Shown: positions 19,413-28,527 of the stretch, piece by piece | Layout: the number at the start of each line of letters is the position of its first letter | Position numbering within the stretch: the first letter of the stretch is position 1 | Assembly: GCF_022271435.1 (NCBI RefSeq) | Contig: NZ_JAFIQY010000003.1 | Location: forward strand, 186,001 to 250,000 | DNA length: 64,000 nucleotides | Origin: Streptomyces monomycini | GTDB lineage: Bacteria > Actinomycetota > Actinomycetes > Streptomycetales > Streptomycetaceae | Direction: 5' to 3' | The notes under the pieces: model-generated | Told to the model about the DNA's origin: nothing | The model's database searches: none | Seen by the model: only the letters and a program-made list of their open reading frames with translations | Program-made: the position numbers and the translations under genes

Positions 19413-19480
19413 GACCGTATTCGCCCAGTTATGGCAAGAGACCCAGATCACACCGCTTGGAACGTAACCATTGTGGGGGG
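19383..19480 (-). ncRNA. Candidate small RNA ending in a perfect palindrome
   Basis: On the minus strand a TAGACT -10-like element (19491-19486) precedes about 95 bp of sequence with clearly lower GC than its surroundings, ending at a perfect 30-bp palindrome (19383-19412, centre CTGCAG). No family-like protein frame is present. I recall that a small RNA (scr2736) was described next to the citrate synthase gene SCO2736 of S. coelicolor, which is the neighbour here. The strand, start and -35 are uncertain; the palindrome could simply be a copA terminator. Confidence 0.35.
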
Positions 19481-19699
19481 TCGCGAGTCTAACCGTGCGG
19501 TGCAGGCACCTCGGCGGGGCCTGTACCGCAACGGCCAGGCTGGTCTTGGGGGACTTTGCCCGGCAACGCGTGGCCGGGGCGACGTGCCCGGGGAGCTTTG
19601 AGCGGCCCTCCCGTACGTGCGCGTCCCGGCAGATCGCGGGCACCACCCTGAAGCGCCCGGACGGATCCCGTGGGGGGAATCCGACCCGGGGAACAAGGG
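19413..19699. other. Gene-free stretch left of citrate synthase
   Basis: Apart from the candidate small RNA, this segment has no recognisable gene. GGAAC at 19459-19463 and GAGTCTAA at 19485-19492 resemble parts of ECF sigma promoters, but the spacing is not convincing. Confidence 0.4.
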
Positions 19700-19748
19700 A
19701 AGCGCCCCGCGCTCCGGACCCGTGGGGGGATCTGGAGGCGGGGCGCTT
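19700..19748 (-). terminator. Citrate synthase terminator
   Basis: Perfect 11-bp arms AAGCGCCCCGC (19700-19710) and GCGGGGCGCTT (19738-19748) about 75 bp after the citrate synthase stop codon. Confidence 0.65.
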
Positions 19749-19823
19749 TCTGCTGAACGGACCGGCCCGGGCCGCCACACGGCCGGCCGGCCGGTCAGCA
19801 GCTGTCCCGGCGGACGGAGTCGC

Positions 19824-21113
19824 TCAGCGCTCCTCGACCGGAACGAAGTCGCGCTCGACGACCCCGGTGTAGATCTGGCGCGGGCGGCCGATACGGGAAC
19901 CCGGCTCCTTGATCATCTCGTGCCACTGGGCGATCCAGCCGGGCAGCCGGCCGAGCGCGAACAGCACGGTGAACATCTCGGTCGGGAAGCCCATGGCCCG
20001 GTAGATCAGGCCGGTGTAGAAGTCCACGTTCGGGTAGAGCTTGCGCGAGACGAAGTAGTCGTCGGAGAGCGCGTGCTCCTCCAGCTTGAGCGCGATGTCC
20101 AGCAGCTCGTCGGACTTGCCGAGCGCCGAGAGGACGTCGTGCGCCGCCGCCTTGATGATCTTCGCCCGGGGGTCGAAGTTCTTGTAGACGCGGTGCCCGA
20201 AGCCCATGAGCTTCACGCCGTCTTCCTTGTTCTTCACCTTGCGGATGAAGGCGTCGACGTCACCGCCGTCGCGCTGGATGCCCTCCAGCATCTCCAGCAC
20301 CGACTGGTTGGCGCCGCCGTGCAGCGGGCCCCACAGCGCGTTGATGCCGGCCGAGATCGAGGCGAAAAGGTTCGCCTGCGAGGACCCGACCAGGCGCACG
20401 GTGGAGGTCGAGCAGTTCTGCTCGTGGTCCGCGTGCAGGATGAGCAGCTTGTCCAGAGCGCTGACCACGACCGGGTCCAGGTCGTACTCGGCGGCCGGCA
20501 CCGAGAAGGTCATGCGCAGGAAGTTCTCGACGTAGCCGAGGTCGTTGCGCGGGTAGACCACCGGGTGGCCGACCGACTTCTTGTACGCGTACGCAGCAAT
20601 CGTCGGAAGCTTGGCCAGCAGCCGGATCGTCGAGATGTGGCGCTGCCGCTCGTCGAACGGGTTGTGGCTGTCCTGGTAGAACGTCGACAGCGCGCTGACC
20701 ACGGAGGACAGCATCGCCATCGGGTGGGCGTCCCGCGGGAAGCCGTCGAAGAACCGCTTGACGTCCTCGTGCAGCAGGGTGTGGTAGGTGATGTCCTGCT
20801 TGAAGGTCGCCAGCTGGTCGACGGTGGGCAGCTCACCGTTGATCAGCAGGTAGGCGGTCTCGACGAACGTGCTGCGCTCTGCGAGCTGCTCGATCGGGTA
20901 GCCGCGGTACCGAAGAACCCCGTTCTCACCGTCCAGATAGGTGATCGCGGATTTGTACGCGGCAGTGTTGCCATAACCGGAATCCAGGGTCACCAGACCG
21001 GTCTGGGCGCGCAGCTTCGAAATGTCGAAGCCCTTGTCGCCGACGCTGCTGTCGACGACCGGGTAGCTGTATTCGCCGTCCCCGTAACGCAGTACTACAG
21101 AGTTGTCGCTCAC
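19824..21113 (-). CDS. gltA: Citrate synthase
   Basis: A 429-residue type II citrate synthase, the size of the Streptomyces enzyme. It condenses oxaloacetate and acetyl-CoA at entry to the TCA cycle. LLILHADHEQNCSTSTVRLV and GPLHGGANQSVLEML carry catalytic histidines, and MGFGHRVYKNFDPRAKII contains another active-site His and Arg. The GTG start (VSDNSVVLRYGDGEY) is chosen because GAGGGA lies just upstream and the length then matches homologues; an in-frame GTG four codons earlier is possible. It lies 115 bp downstream of recD2 on the same strand. Confidence 0.96.
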   Translation of the reverse strand: MSDNSVVLRYGDGEYSYPVVDSSVGDKGFDISKLRAQTGLVTLDSGYGNTAAYKSAITYLDGENGVLRYRGYPIEQLAERSTFVETAYLLINGELPTVDQLATFKQDITYHTLLHEDVKRFFDGFPRDAHPMAMLSSVVSALSTFYQDSHNPFDERQRHISTIRLLAKLPTIAAYAYKKSVGHPVVYPRNDLGYVENFLRMTFSVPAAEYDLDPVVVSALDKLLILHADHEQNCSTSTVRLVGSSQANLFASISAGINALWGPLHGGANQSVLEMLEGIQRDGGDVDAFIRKVKNKEDGVKLMGFGHRVYKNFDPRAKIIKAAAHDVLSALGKSDELLDIALKLEEHALSDDYFVSRKLYPNVDFYTGLIYRAMGFPTEMFTVLFALGRLPGWIAQWHEMIKEPGSRIGRPRQIYTGVVERDFVPVEER

Positions 21114-21228
21114 GTCATCCCTCACCGACGTTGTGCCTCTTCTTCGAGGTGCCCTGACTGCCTATACCTTCCCCCATTTGGACCTTGGCTGTGCACTCGG
21201 GGTCGGCCATAAGGCCTGTGGGCGGCAC

Positions 21229-23496
21229 TCAGTGCCGCTCCAGCTGCCCATCCTGCTCCCCTTCGCCCCGATTGGGGAAGAGGTGACCACGCACCGCACC
21301 GACGAGTCGATGGCGCAGCGCGGTCCACCTTCGACCGGCGGACACGGTGCGTACAGCCTGCCCCAAAGCCTTGCGCGAGCCGACCAGCACCACCAGCTTT
21401 TTTGCCCGCGTGACGGCCGTGTAGAGCAGGTTCCGCTGCAGCATCATCCACGCGGCGGTGGTGACCGGAATCACCACTGCCGGATACTCGCTGCCCTGGG
21501 AACGGTGGATGGTCACCGCGTAGGCGTGCGCCAGCTCGTCCAGCTCGTCGAAATCGTACGAGATCTCCTCGTCCTCGTCCGTGAGCACCGTCAGCCACTG
21601 TTCATCCCGGTTGATCTTGATGACGACGCCGACCGTGCCGTTGAAGACGCCGCTGTGCCCCTTCTCGTAGTTGTTGCGGATCTGCGTCACCTTGTCGCCC
21701 ACCCGGAACACCCGGCCTCCGGCGCGGCGCTCCGGCGATTCGGGCCGTGCCGGGGTGAGAGCCTGCTGGAGGAGGCCGTTCAGCGTTCCGGCTCCGGCCG
21801 GACCGCGGTGCATGGGGGCGAGCACCTGGACGTCCCGCCGCGGGTCCAGCCCGAACTTCGCGGGGATCCGGCGCGCGACCACGTCGACCGTGACCCGGCC
21901 GGCTTCCTCGGAGTCCTCCGCGATGAAGAGGTAGAAGTCGGCCATCCCTTCGACGATCGGCAGGAAGCCCTCGTTGATGCGGTGGGCGTTGGTGACCACG
22001 CCGGAGTGCTGGGCCTGGCGGAAGATCCGGGTCAGCCGTACGGCCGGGACCGGGCAGTTCTCGGCGAGCAGATCCCGCAGCACCTCGCCCGCACCCACCG
22101 AAGGAAGCTGGTCCACGTCGCCCACCAGGAGGAGGTGGGCACCTGGCGGCACCGCCTTGATCAGCTTGTTGGCCAGCAGCAGATCGAGCATGGACGCCTC
22201 GTCGACCACTACCAGGTCGGCGTCGAGCGGCCGGTCCCGGTCGTACGCGGCGTCCCCGCCCGGTTTGAGCTCCAGCAGCCGGTGCACCGTGGACGCCTCG
22301 GCACCAGTGAGCTCCGCCAGCCGTTTGGCGGCCCGTCCCGTGGGAGCCGCGAGCACCACCTTGGCCTGCTTCGCGCGGGCCAGCTCCACGATCGAGCGGA
22401 CCGTGAAGGATTTGCCGCAGCCGGGGCCGCCGGTGAGCACGGAGACCTTCTCGGTGAGCGCCAGCCGTACGGCAGCCTCCTGCTCGGGCGCCAGCGTGGC
22501 TCCCGTCCGGTTGGCCAGCCAGGCCAGCGCCTTGTCCCACGCCACGGCCCGGAACAACGGCATCCGGTCCTCCTGCGTGCGCAACAGCCGCAGCAGCTGC
22601 GCCGCGAGAGAGGTTTCGGCCCGGTGGAACGGGACGAGGTAGATGGCCTCTATGGGGTTGCCCCCCTCCGGGGACGGCACGGTCTCGCGGATCACCCCCT
22701 CCGGGTCGCCCGCCAGCTCGCCCAGACAGTCGATGACCAGCCCCGTGTCGACCTGGAGCAGCTTGACCGCCGCGGCGATCAGCTCTTCTTCCGGGAGGTA
22801 GCAGTGCCCTTGGTCGGTGGACTGCGAGAGCGCGTACTGCAGACCCGACTTGACCCGGTCCGGGCTGTCGTGCGGGATGCCGACGGCCTGTGCGATGCGG
22901 TCGGCGGTCAGGAAACCGATGCCCCAGACGTCGGCGGCGAGACGGTAGGGCTGGTTCTTGACGACGGAGATCGAGGAATCGCCGTACTTCTTGTAGATGC
23001 GCACCGCGATGGAGGTCGAGACGCCGACCCCCTGCAAGAAGATCATGACCTCCTTGATGGCCTTCTGTTCTTCCCAGGCTTCGCCGATCATCTTCGTGCG
23101 TTTGGGACCGAGCCCGGGCACCTCGACGAGGCGCTTCGGGTCCTTCTCGATGATGTCGAGGGTGTCCAGGCCGAAGTGTCCGGTGATGCGGTCGGCCATG
23201 ACCGGTCCGATGCCCTTGATGAGGCCCGAGCCGAGGTAGCGGCGTATGCCCTGGATCGTGGCAGGCAGGACCGTCGTGTAGTTCTCGGCGGTGAACTGCC
23301 GTCCGTACTGCGGGTGGGAGGTCCAACGGCCTTCCAGCCGCAGCGACTCCCCCGGCTGCGCGCCCAGCAGCGAACCGACGACAGTGAGGAGATCGCCGGA
23401 GCCGCCCGTGTCGAGACGGGCGACCGTGTAACCGGTCTCCTCATTGGCGTAGGTGATCCGCTCCAGGACCCCTTCGACCACGGCTGGAATGAACAT
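21229..23496 (-). CDS. recD2: RecD2-type ATP-dependent DNA helicase
   Basis: A 755-residue superfamily 1 5'-3' helicase of the RecD2/TraA-like type, acting without RecBC. The N-terminal third (MFIPAVVEGVLERITYANEE) has the OB-like and helix-hairpin-helix segments (IKGIGPVMADRITGHFG, VPGLGPKRTKMIGEAW). The motor has LTGGPGCGKSFTVRSIV (Walker A), LVVVDEASMLDLLL (Walker B) and AVTIHRSQGSEYPAVVIPV. The start at 23496 gives the family N-terminus; the ribosome binding site is weak. The longer upstream open frame is not protein-like. Confidence 0.92.
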   Translation of the reverse strand: MFIPAVVEGVLERITYANEETGYTVARLDTGGSGDLLTVVGSLLGAQPGESLRLEGRWTSHPQYGRQFTAENYTTVLPATIQGIRRYLGSGLIKGIGPVMADRITGHFGLDTLDIIEKDPKRLVEVPGLGPKRTKMIGEAWEEQKAIKEVMIFLQGVGVSTSIAVRIYKKYGDSSISVVKNQPYRLAADVWGIGFLTADRIAQAVGIPHDSPDRVKSGLQYALSQSTDQGHCYLPEEELIAAAVKLLQVDTGLVIDCLGELAGDPEGVIRETVPSPEGGNPIEAIYLVPFHRAETSLAAQLLRLLRTQEDRMPLFRAVAWDKALAWLANRTGATLAPEQEAAVRLALTEKVSVLTGGPGCGKSFTVRSIVELARAKQAKVVLAAPTGRAAKRLAELTGAEASTVHRLLELKPGGDAAYDRDRPLDADLVVVDEASMLDLLLANKLIKAVPPGAHLLLVGDVDQLPSVGAGEVLRDLLAENCPVPAVRLTRIFRQAQHSGVVTNAHRINEGFLPIVEGMADFYLFIAEDSEEAGRVTVDVVARRIPAKFGLDPRRDVQVLAPMHRGPAGAGTLNGLLQQALTPARPESPERRAGGRVFRVGDKVTQIRNNYEKGHSGVFNGTVGVVIKINRDEQWLTVLTDEDEEISYDFDELDELAHAYAVTIHRSQGSEYPAVVIPVTTAAWMMLQRNLLYTAVTRAKKLVVLVGSRKALGQAVRTVSAGRRWTALRHRLVGAVRGHLFPNRGEGEQDGQLERH

Positions 23497-23655
23497 GGAC
23501 CGACGGTACCGCCGAGGTCCGACATCGCGTTCGGGCCTGTGGATAACTCGGTCGGAAGGCTCTGCTGCGGGGCACGACGGCTGCTGTCCGGTGATTCCCA
23601 CAGCTACCACGGACCACTTCGTCACGCTGGATCGCCACCCGTGCCGCAGACGCTT
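23497..23655. other. Upstream region of recD2
   Basis: A 160-bp region before a strong hairpin. No gene is seen; it presumably holds the recD2 promoter but no convincing -35/-10 pair was found. Confidence 0.4.
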
Positions 23656-23687
23656 CGAGGGGCCCGGTCCGCAGACCGGGCCCCTCG
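23656..23687 (-). terminator. Strong hairpin ending the DUF993 operon
   Basis: Perfect 14-bp arms CGAGGGGCCCGGTC and GACCGGGCCCCTCG with a CGCA loop, about 130 bp after the end of the leftward sugar operon (stop at 23819) and before recD2. Confidence 0.7.
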
Positions 23688-23818
23688 ATTCCCCCTCCGT
23701 GCGGCCCCCAGATCCCCCCTCGGATCCCCCCGGTTCCCTCTCCCCTCGGGAGCCTGACGACAAGTACGACCCGCCCGGCCCGGGAACGGTTGCACGGATC
23801 CGGTGAGTTATTCCATCG

Positions 23819-24694
23819 TTACCTGGCGTGCACGAAGTGACGGGTGAACCGCTCGACGACTTCGGCCAGCACCTCTGCCCCCGGCCGCTCCCACAGCGCC
23901 GGATTGAAGATCTCCACTTCGACGGGCCCGCGGTAACCGGCGGCGTCCACCTGTTCCCGGAACCAGCGCAGGTCCACCGCGCCGTCCCCGAGTTGGCCCC
24001 GCCCCAGCAGGACGCCAGCGGGCAGTGGCGTCACCCAGTCGGCGAGCTGGAAAGCCGCGATACGGCCGCCGGCGCCCGCGCGGCCGATCTGCGAACCGAT
24101 CGTGTCGTCCCACCACAAGTGGTAGGTGTCCACGACCACGCCCACCTGCTCGGACGGGAACCGCTCGGCCAGCGCCAGGGCTTGGGCGAGGGTGGACACG
24201 ACGCAGCGGTCCGCCGCGTACATGGGATGGAGCGGTTCCAGCGCGAGGCGCACCCCCGCATCGGCTGCGTACGGGGCGAGTTCGCCCAGCGCATCGGCGA
24301 CGCGCTCGCGGGCTCCCCGGAGGTCGCGGCTGCCCGGAGGCAGCCCGCCTGACACCAGGACGAGGGTTTCGGTGCCGAGGGTGGCGGCTTCCTCGATGGC
24401 GGCCCGGTTGTCGGCCAGCGCGTCCGCGCGTTCCTTCGAGTCGAGGGCGGTGAAGAAACCACCCCGGCAGAGGCTGGTGACAGTCAGCCCCGCGGCCCGC
24501 ACCAGCCGGGCGGCGGCGGCCGCTCCGTAGTCCTGCACGGGAGCGCGCCAGAGGCCGACGCCGCGTACTCCCGCATTTGCGCAACCGTCGACGAGTTCGG
24601 GCAGCGACCATTGCCTGACGGTCTGCTGGTTGAGGCTGAAACGGGAGAACAGAGTGTCCGGTTCTTCCGGACGAGTGGGGAGGGCGCTGCTCAT
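23819..24694 (-). CDS. Sugar phosphate isomerase/epimerase (TIM barrel)
   Basis: A 291-residue xylose-isomerase-like TIM barrel. FSLNQQTVRQWSLPELVDGC, VTSLCRGGFFTALDSKERAD, LALEPLHPMYAADRCVV and GVVVDTYHLWWDD give the metal-binding Glu, Asp and His ligands, and GPVEVEIFNPALW the last Glu. Its ATG overlaps the stop of the DUF993 gene (ATGA), so it is the third gene of a coupled operon. The family acts on keto sugars or inososes; the exact reaction is unknown. Confidence 0.8.
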   Translation of the reverse strand: MSSALPTRPEEPDTLFSRFSLNQQTVRQWSLPELVDGCANAGVRGVGLWRAPVQDYGAAAAARLVRAAGLTVTSLCRGGFFTALDSKERADALADNRAAIEEAATLGTETLVLVSGGLPPGSRDLRGARERVADALGELAPYAADAGVRLALEPLHPMYAADRCVVSTLAQALALAERFPSEQVGVVVDTYHLWWDDTIGSQIGRAGAGGRIAAFQLADWVTPLPAGVLLGRGQLGDGAVDLRWFREQVDAAGYRGPVEVEIFNPALWERPGAEVLAEVVERFTRHFVHAR

Positions 24695-25914
24695 TCCGCG
24701 CCTCCGTACACCGAGGCGAGTCGGCGCATACGGGCCGCCGCCAGCTCCGGGTCCGGGAACAAGTGCAGGCCGTCGGCCAGTTCGTACGCCCGCTTCAGGT
24801 GGGTCAGCGAGCGCGCCGACTGGAGGCCGCCGACCATCGTGAAGTGCGACTGGTGCCCTGCGAGCCAGGCGAGCAGGACGACACCGGTCTTGTAGTACCG
24901 CGTCGGTGTCTGGAAAAGGTGTCGGGAGAGCGCGACGGTGGGGTCCAGCAGATTGCAGAATCCGGTGGTGTCACCGCCGTCCAGCAGACGCAGGGCGTCG
25001 GCCGCCAGCGGGGCGAGAGGATCGAAGATGCCGAGCAGCGCGTCACTGAAGCCGTGCGCGTCGCCGGCGATCAGCTCGGGGTAGTGAAAATCGTCGCCCG
25101 TGTAGCAACGCACACCTTCCGGGAGACGCCGACGCAGTCGCACCTCGCGGTCGGCGTCCAGCAACGACACCTTCACGCCGTCCACCTTGGCGGGATGCTC
25201 GGCGATGATCTGAAGAAACGTCCCGGTCGCCAGGTCCAGATCCGCGCTGCCCCAGTAGCCCCGCAGAGCCGGGTCGAACATCGGGCCGAGCCAATGAAGG
25301 ATCACCGGCCCGACCGCCTGGCGCAGCAGGTGCCCATAGATTTCGACGTACGGTTCCGGCCCGGCAGCTGTCGCGGCGAGGTGCCGGGACGCCATGACGA
25401 CGGCTTGGGCGCCTGCGCCTTCCACGAGTGAGAGCTGCTCCTCGTAGGCAGCCCGGATGTCAGCCAGGCTCACTTCGGCCGCGGCCAGTTGGTCCGTGCC
25501 GACTCCGCAGGCGATGCGCCCGCCCGCTCCTGCCGCTTCGGCGGCGGAGCGGCGGATCAGCTCTGCAGCCGAAGGCCAGTCGAGGCCCATACCGCGCTGC
25601 GCGGTGTCCATGGCCTCGGCCACGCCCAGACCGTGCGACCACAGGTGGTGGCGGAAGGCCAGGGTGGCATCCCAGTCGATGGCGGCAGGGCTTTCGGGGG
25701 TGGTGTCGGCGAAGGGGTCGGCGACCACGTGGGCAGCGGCGAAGACAGTACGAGAGGTGGGGGGAGCCCCGGTTGTCCGGTCCGGCCCGGGCGTCAGTCC
25801 GGTCGTGCGCACGGCTCCGTACGGAGGTGTGCCGACTGTAGGGAGGGGGTTGCTGGTGCGAGGTGTGCCGACTGTGGATGGCTTGCCGGGTGCACCGCTC
25901 CCCCGGCCGCTCAT
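24691..25914 (-). CDS. DUF993 dihydrodipicolinate-synthase-like protein
   Basis: A 407-residue protein whose residues from about 60 match the DUF993 (PF06187) branch of the DHDPS/N-acetylneuraminate lyase aldolases. IDWDATLAFRHHLWSHGLG, RIACGVGTDQL, ILHWLGPMFDPALRGYWG and KVDGVKVSLLDADREV are visible; the lysine of GVKVSLLD is the probable Schiff-base residue. An aldol cleavage of a sugar-derived keto acid is inferred. The first 55 residues are Thr/Pro/Gly-rich with a TVGTPRTSN/TVGTPPYGA repeat; the ATG overlapping the upstream stop codon is kept as start, but a downstream start would give the usual length. Confidence 0.72.
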   Translation of the reverse strand: MSGRGSGAPGKPSTVGTPRTSNPLPTVGTPPYGAVRTTGLTPGPDRTTGAPPTSRTVFAAAHVVADPFADTTPESPAAIDWDATLAFRHHLWSHGLGVAEAMDTAQRGMGLDWPSAAELIRRSAAEAAGAGGRIACGVGTDQLAAAEVSLADIRAAYEEQLSLVEGAGAQAVVMASRHLAATAAGPEPYVEIYGHLLRQAVGPVILHWLGPMFDPALRGYWGSADLDLATGTFLQIIAEHPAKVDGVKVSLLDADREVRLRRRLPEGVRCYTGDDFHYPELIAGDAHGFSDALLGIFDPLAPLAADALRLLDGGDTTGFCNLLDPTVALSRHLFQTPTRYYKTGVVLLAWLAGHQSHFTMVGGLQSARSLTHLKRAYELADGLHLFPDPELAAARMRRLASVYGGAE

Positions 25915-27062
25915 CGCCCGAGCTCCGGCACGTCCAGGCGGCGGCCTTCCGCCGACGACTTCAGTCCCAGTTCGGCCAGCTGGACACCGCGCGCGCCCGC
26001 GGTCAGGTCCCAGCGCCAGGGTTCGTCCCGTACAACATGGCGCAGAAACAGTTCCCATTGCGCCTTGAAGCCGTTGTCGAATTCGGCGTTGTCCGGTACT
26101 TCCTGCCACTGTTCGCGGAACGGTTCGGTTGCCGGGAGGTCCGGGTTCCAGACCGGCTTGGGGGTGGCGGCGCGGTGCTGAATGCGGCACGAGCGCAGTC
26201 CCGCGACGGCGGTGCCTTCCGTACCGTCCACCTGGAACTCGACCAGCTCGTCGCGTTGAACCCGCACCGCCCAGGAGGAGTTGATCTGGGCGACGACACC
26301 GCCGTCCAGTTGGAAAATTCCGTACGCGGCATCGTCCGCGGTGGCGTCGTACGGCTTGCCGTTCTCGTCCCAGCGACGCGGCAGGTGGGTGGCGACTTGG
26401 GCCTGCACGGTCCGCACTGGGCCGAAGAGTTCGCGCAGAACGTACTCCCAATGAGGGAACATGTCGGCCGCGATGCCGCCTCCGTCCTCAGCGCGGTAGT
26501 TCCAGGACGGGCGCTGCGCCGGCTGCCAGTCCCCTTCGAAGACCCAGTAGCCGAATTCCCCTCGCACGGACAGGATGCGCCCGAAGAACCCCCCTTCGAC
26601 CAGGCGGCGCAACTTGAGCAGGCCGGGCAGGAAGAGCTTGTCCTGCACCACGCCGTGCTTGACGCCGGCTTCGTCGGCCAGGCGGGCCAGCTCCAGCGCG
26701 CCGTCGAGACTGGTGGCGGTGGGCTTTTCGCAGTACAGGTGTTTTCCGGCAGCAATCGCTTTCTTGACGGATTCCTCCCGCGCGGCGGTGACCTGGGCGT
26801 CGAAGTAGATGTCGACGCTGTCGTCCGCGAGCACCGCGTCGAGGTCGGTGCTCCAGTGCTCCAGGCCGTGGCGTTCGGCGAGCGCCCGCAGCTTGTGTTC
26901 GGCGCGGCCCACAAGAATCGGCTCGGGCCAGATCACCGTGCCGTCACCGAGGTCCAGTCCGCCGTTTTCTCGCAGCGCGAGGATGGAGCGGACCAGGTGC
27001 TGGCGGTAGCCCATGCGTCCGGTCACGCCGTTCATGGCGATGCGTACGGTCGTGCGTGTCAC
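25911..27062 (-). CDS. Gfo/Idh/MocA dehydrogenase, first gene of the DUF993 operon
   Basis: A 383-residue dehydrogenase. RIAMNGVTGRMGYRQHLVRS is an unusual N-terminal Rossmann motif with the GVTGRMG pattern rather than GxGxxG; HLYCEKPTATS is the Gfo/Idh lysine motif; GGIAADMFPHWEYVLREL supplies the Asp/His. It would oxidise a sugar or cyclitol, passing the keto product to the isomerase and aldolase-like proteins encoded after it. It is the first gene of the operon, divergent from the LacI gene, with a LacI-type operator between. The carbohydrate is unknown. Confidence 0.82.
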   Translation of the reverse strand: MTRTTVRIAMNGVTGRMGYRQHLVRSILALRENGGLDLGDGTVIWPEPILVGRAEHKLRALAERHGLEHWSTDLDAVLADDSVDIYFDAQVTAAREESVKKAIAAGKHLYCEKPTATSLDGALELARLADEAGVKHGVVQDKLFLPGLLKLRRLVEGGFFGRILSVRGEFGYWVFEGDWQPAQRPSWNYRAEDGGGIAADMFPHWEYVLRELFGPVRTVQAQVATHLPRRWDENGKPYDATADDAAYGIFQLDGGVVAQINSSWAVRVQRDELVEFQVDGTEGTAVAGLRSCRIQHRAATPKPVWNPDLPATEPFREQWQEVPDNAEFDNGFKAQWELFLRHVVRDEPWRWDLTAGARGVQLAELGLKSSAEGRRLDVPELGR

Positions 27063-27205
27063 GGTCCGGCCCTTCCTTCTGGAGAACTCGGCTCACGGAG
27101 CAGGCGCGGTACGGACTCCGGCGCGCACGGCAAGCGGAGGACGGCGGTTGACGTTTCATGACGACGGTGGCCAAGCCGACGGTGAGCGCGGAGCAGAAAC
27201 GCGTA

Positions 27206-27218
27206 GTAAGCGCTTTCC
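27206..27218. promoter_or_regulatory. LacI-family operator
   Basis: GTAAGCGCTTTCC with the AAGCGCTT core palindrome (27208-27215), typical for LacI/GalR repressors. It is located between the divergent Gfo/Idh operon and the LacI gene, 68 bp before the latter. Confidence 0.65.
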
Positions 27219-27285
27219 ATCGCGGGAGAAGCTAGCCTGCGGCACGAGGCCAGGACAAGAGGCACGACAGGGGGCGGGGCGATCG

Positions 27286-28527
27286 ATGGCAGTGACACTG
27301 GCGGACGTCGCGGCGCGGGCGCGGGTTTCGACAGCGACCGTTTCGCGTGTACTGAATGGCAACTACCCGGTCGCCGAGAACACCCGAGCCCGCGTGCTGC
27401 GCGCCGTGTCGGACCTGGAATACGTGGTCAACGGCCCGGCCAGTGCGCTGGCTGCCGCCACTTCGGGCCTGGTGGGCATTCTCGTCAACGACATCGCCGA
27501 CCCGTTCTTCGGGATCCTCGCCTCAGCCGTACAGTCCGAGGTGAGCGGTGGCTCAGGCACCCCGAGGGCCGGCGGAGCGGCCACCCGAACGGGTGAGGGC
27601 GATACGCGTCGCCCTGGTAGCGCCTCGTACCCATTGGCGCGGACCGACGAAAAACTGGCTGTCGTGTGCAACACCGGCGGCTGCCCGGAACGTGAACTCA
27701 CCTACCTGACACTGCTCCATCGGCAGCGAGCGTCCGCAGTTGTCCTGACTGGCGGCGCGGTCGAGGACGCCGTTCACGCTGAGGCCGTGGCTGCGGCCCT
27801 GATGCGCCTCGTTGGAGCAGGGACCCGGGTGGTGCTGTGCGGGCGCCCGCCTGTGACAGTCGGGACCGGCGCGCAGCGCCCTGGAGTCGCCCCGGACCCC
27901 CACGTACACGCCACCGTGGGGCATCTCCATGTCCGTACCGCCTCTCATGGCGGCCTTTTCGCCCAGCGGTCCGTCCCCCCGCGCCCCGTCACTCTCGCCT
28001 TCGACAACCGGGGTGGCGCCCGACGGCTGACCGAGCACCTGGTCTCGCTCGGTCACCGGAACATCGGATACGTCGCCGGTCCGCCCGGCCGTACCACCAC
28101 CCGCCACCGCCTGGAGGGTCATCGGGCTGCCCTCGCCGCACACGGCATCCCTGACCCGGCCCACCGCACCGTCCACGGCGCTTACGACCGCGCCGCCGGC
28201 TACGACGCCGCCCAGGAGCTGCTCCGTAGAGACGCTTCCTTGACGGCCGTCGTCGCGGCCAATGACACCGCCGCTCTCGGCGTGTGCGCCGCGCTGCGTG
28301 ACCGCGGCCTTCGGATACCCGGCGACGTTTCCGTGGCGGGCTTCGACGATCTTCCGTTCAGCGCGGACGCGGCTCCGGCGCTCACCACCGTACGGCTGCC
28401 ACTTCAGGGAGCCGGCGCGCGGGCCGGGCGGCTGGCGATGGGGCGTGAGGTGTCGCCGCCGGGAGAAGTCGCCGCGTACCGCGGGGAGTTGATGGCGCGC
28501 GCTTCCACTTCCGTACCGTACTCTTGA
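27286..28527 (+). CDS. LacI family transcriptional regulator
   Basis: A 413-residue repressor. MAVTLADVAARARVSTATVSRVLNG opens the HTH and hinge helix, SALAAATSGLVGILVND begins the periplasmic-binding-protein-like core, and VVAANDTAALGVCAALRDRG and GDVSVAGFDDLPFS are the late core segments. It is about 70 residues longer than usual because of two low-complexity inserts, around residues 87-120 (GGSGTPRAGGAATRTGEG) and 185-225. It is divergent from the dehydrogenase/DUF993/isomerase operon and likely controls it through the operator at 27206. Its stop codon lies inside the first MarR operator of the next gene. Confidence 0.88.
   Translation: MAVTLADVAARARVSTATVSRVLNGNYPVAENTRARVLRAVSDLEYVVNGPASALAAATSGLVGILVNDIADPFFGILASAVQSEVSGGSGTPRAGGAATRTGEGDTRRPGSASYPLARTDEKLAVVCNTGGCPERELTYLTLLHRQRASAVVLTGGAVEDAVHAEAVAAALMRLVGAGTRVVLCGRPPVTVGTGAQRPGVAPDPHVHATVGHLHVRTASHGGLFAQRSVPPRPVTLAFDNRGGARRLTEHLVSLGHRNIGYVAGPPGRTTTRHRLEGHRAALAAHGIPDPAHRTVHGAYDRAAGYDAAQELLRRDASLTAVVAANDTAALGVCAALRDRGLRIPGDVSVAGFDDLPFSADAAPALTTVRLPLQGAGARAGRLAMGREVSPPGEVAAYRGELMARASTSVPYS

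Noticed and set aside
19448..19780. 110-codon minus-strand frame left of citrate synthase
   Set aside because: Pro/Arg/Gly-rich, crosses the terminator hairpin, no family features.
21103..23757. 884-codon + strand frame opposite recD2
   Set aside because: Shadow of the helicase gene, which carries all helicase motifs.
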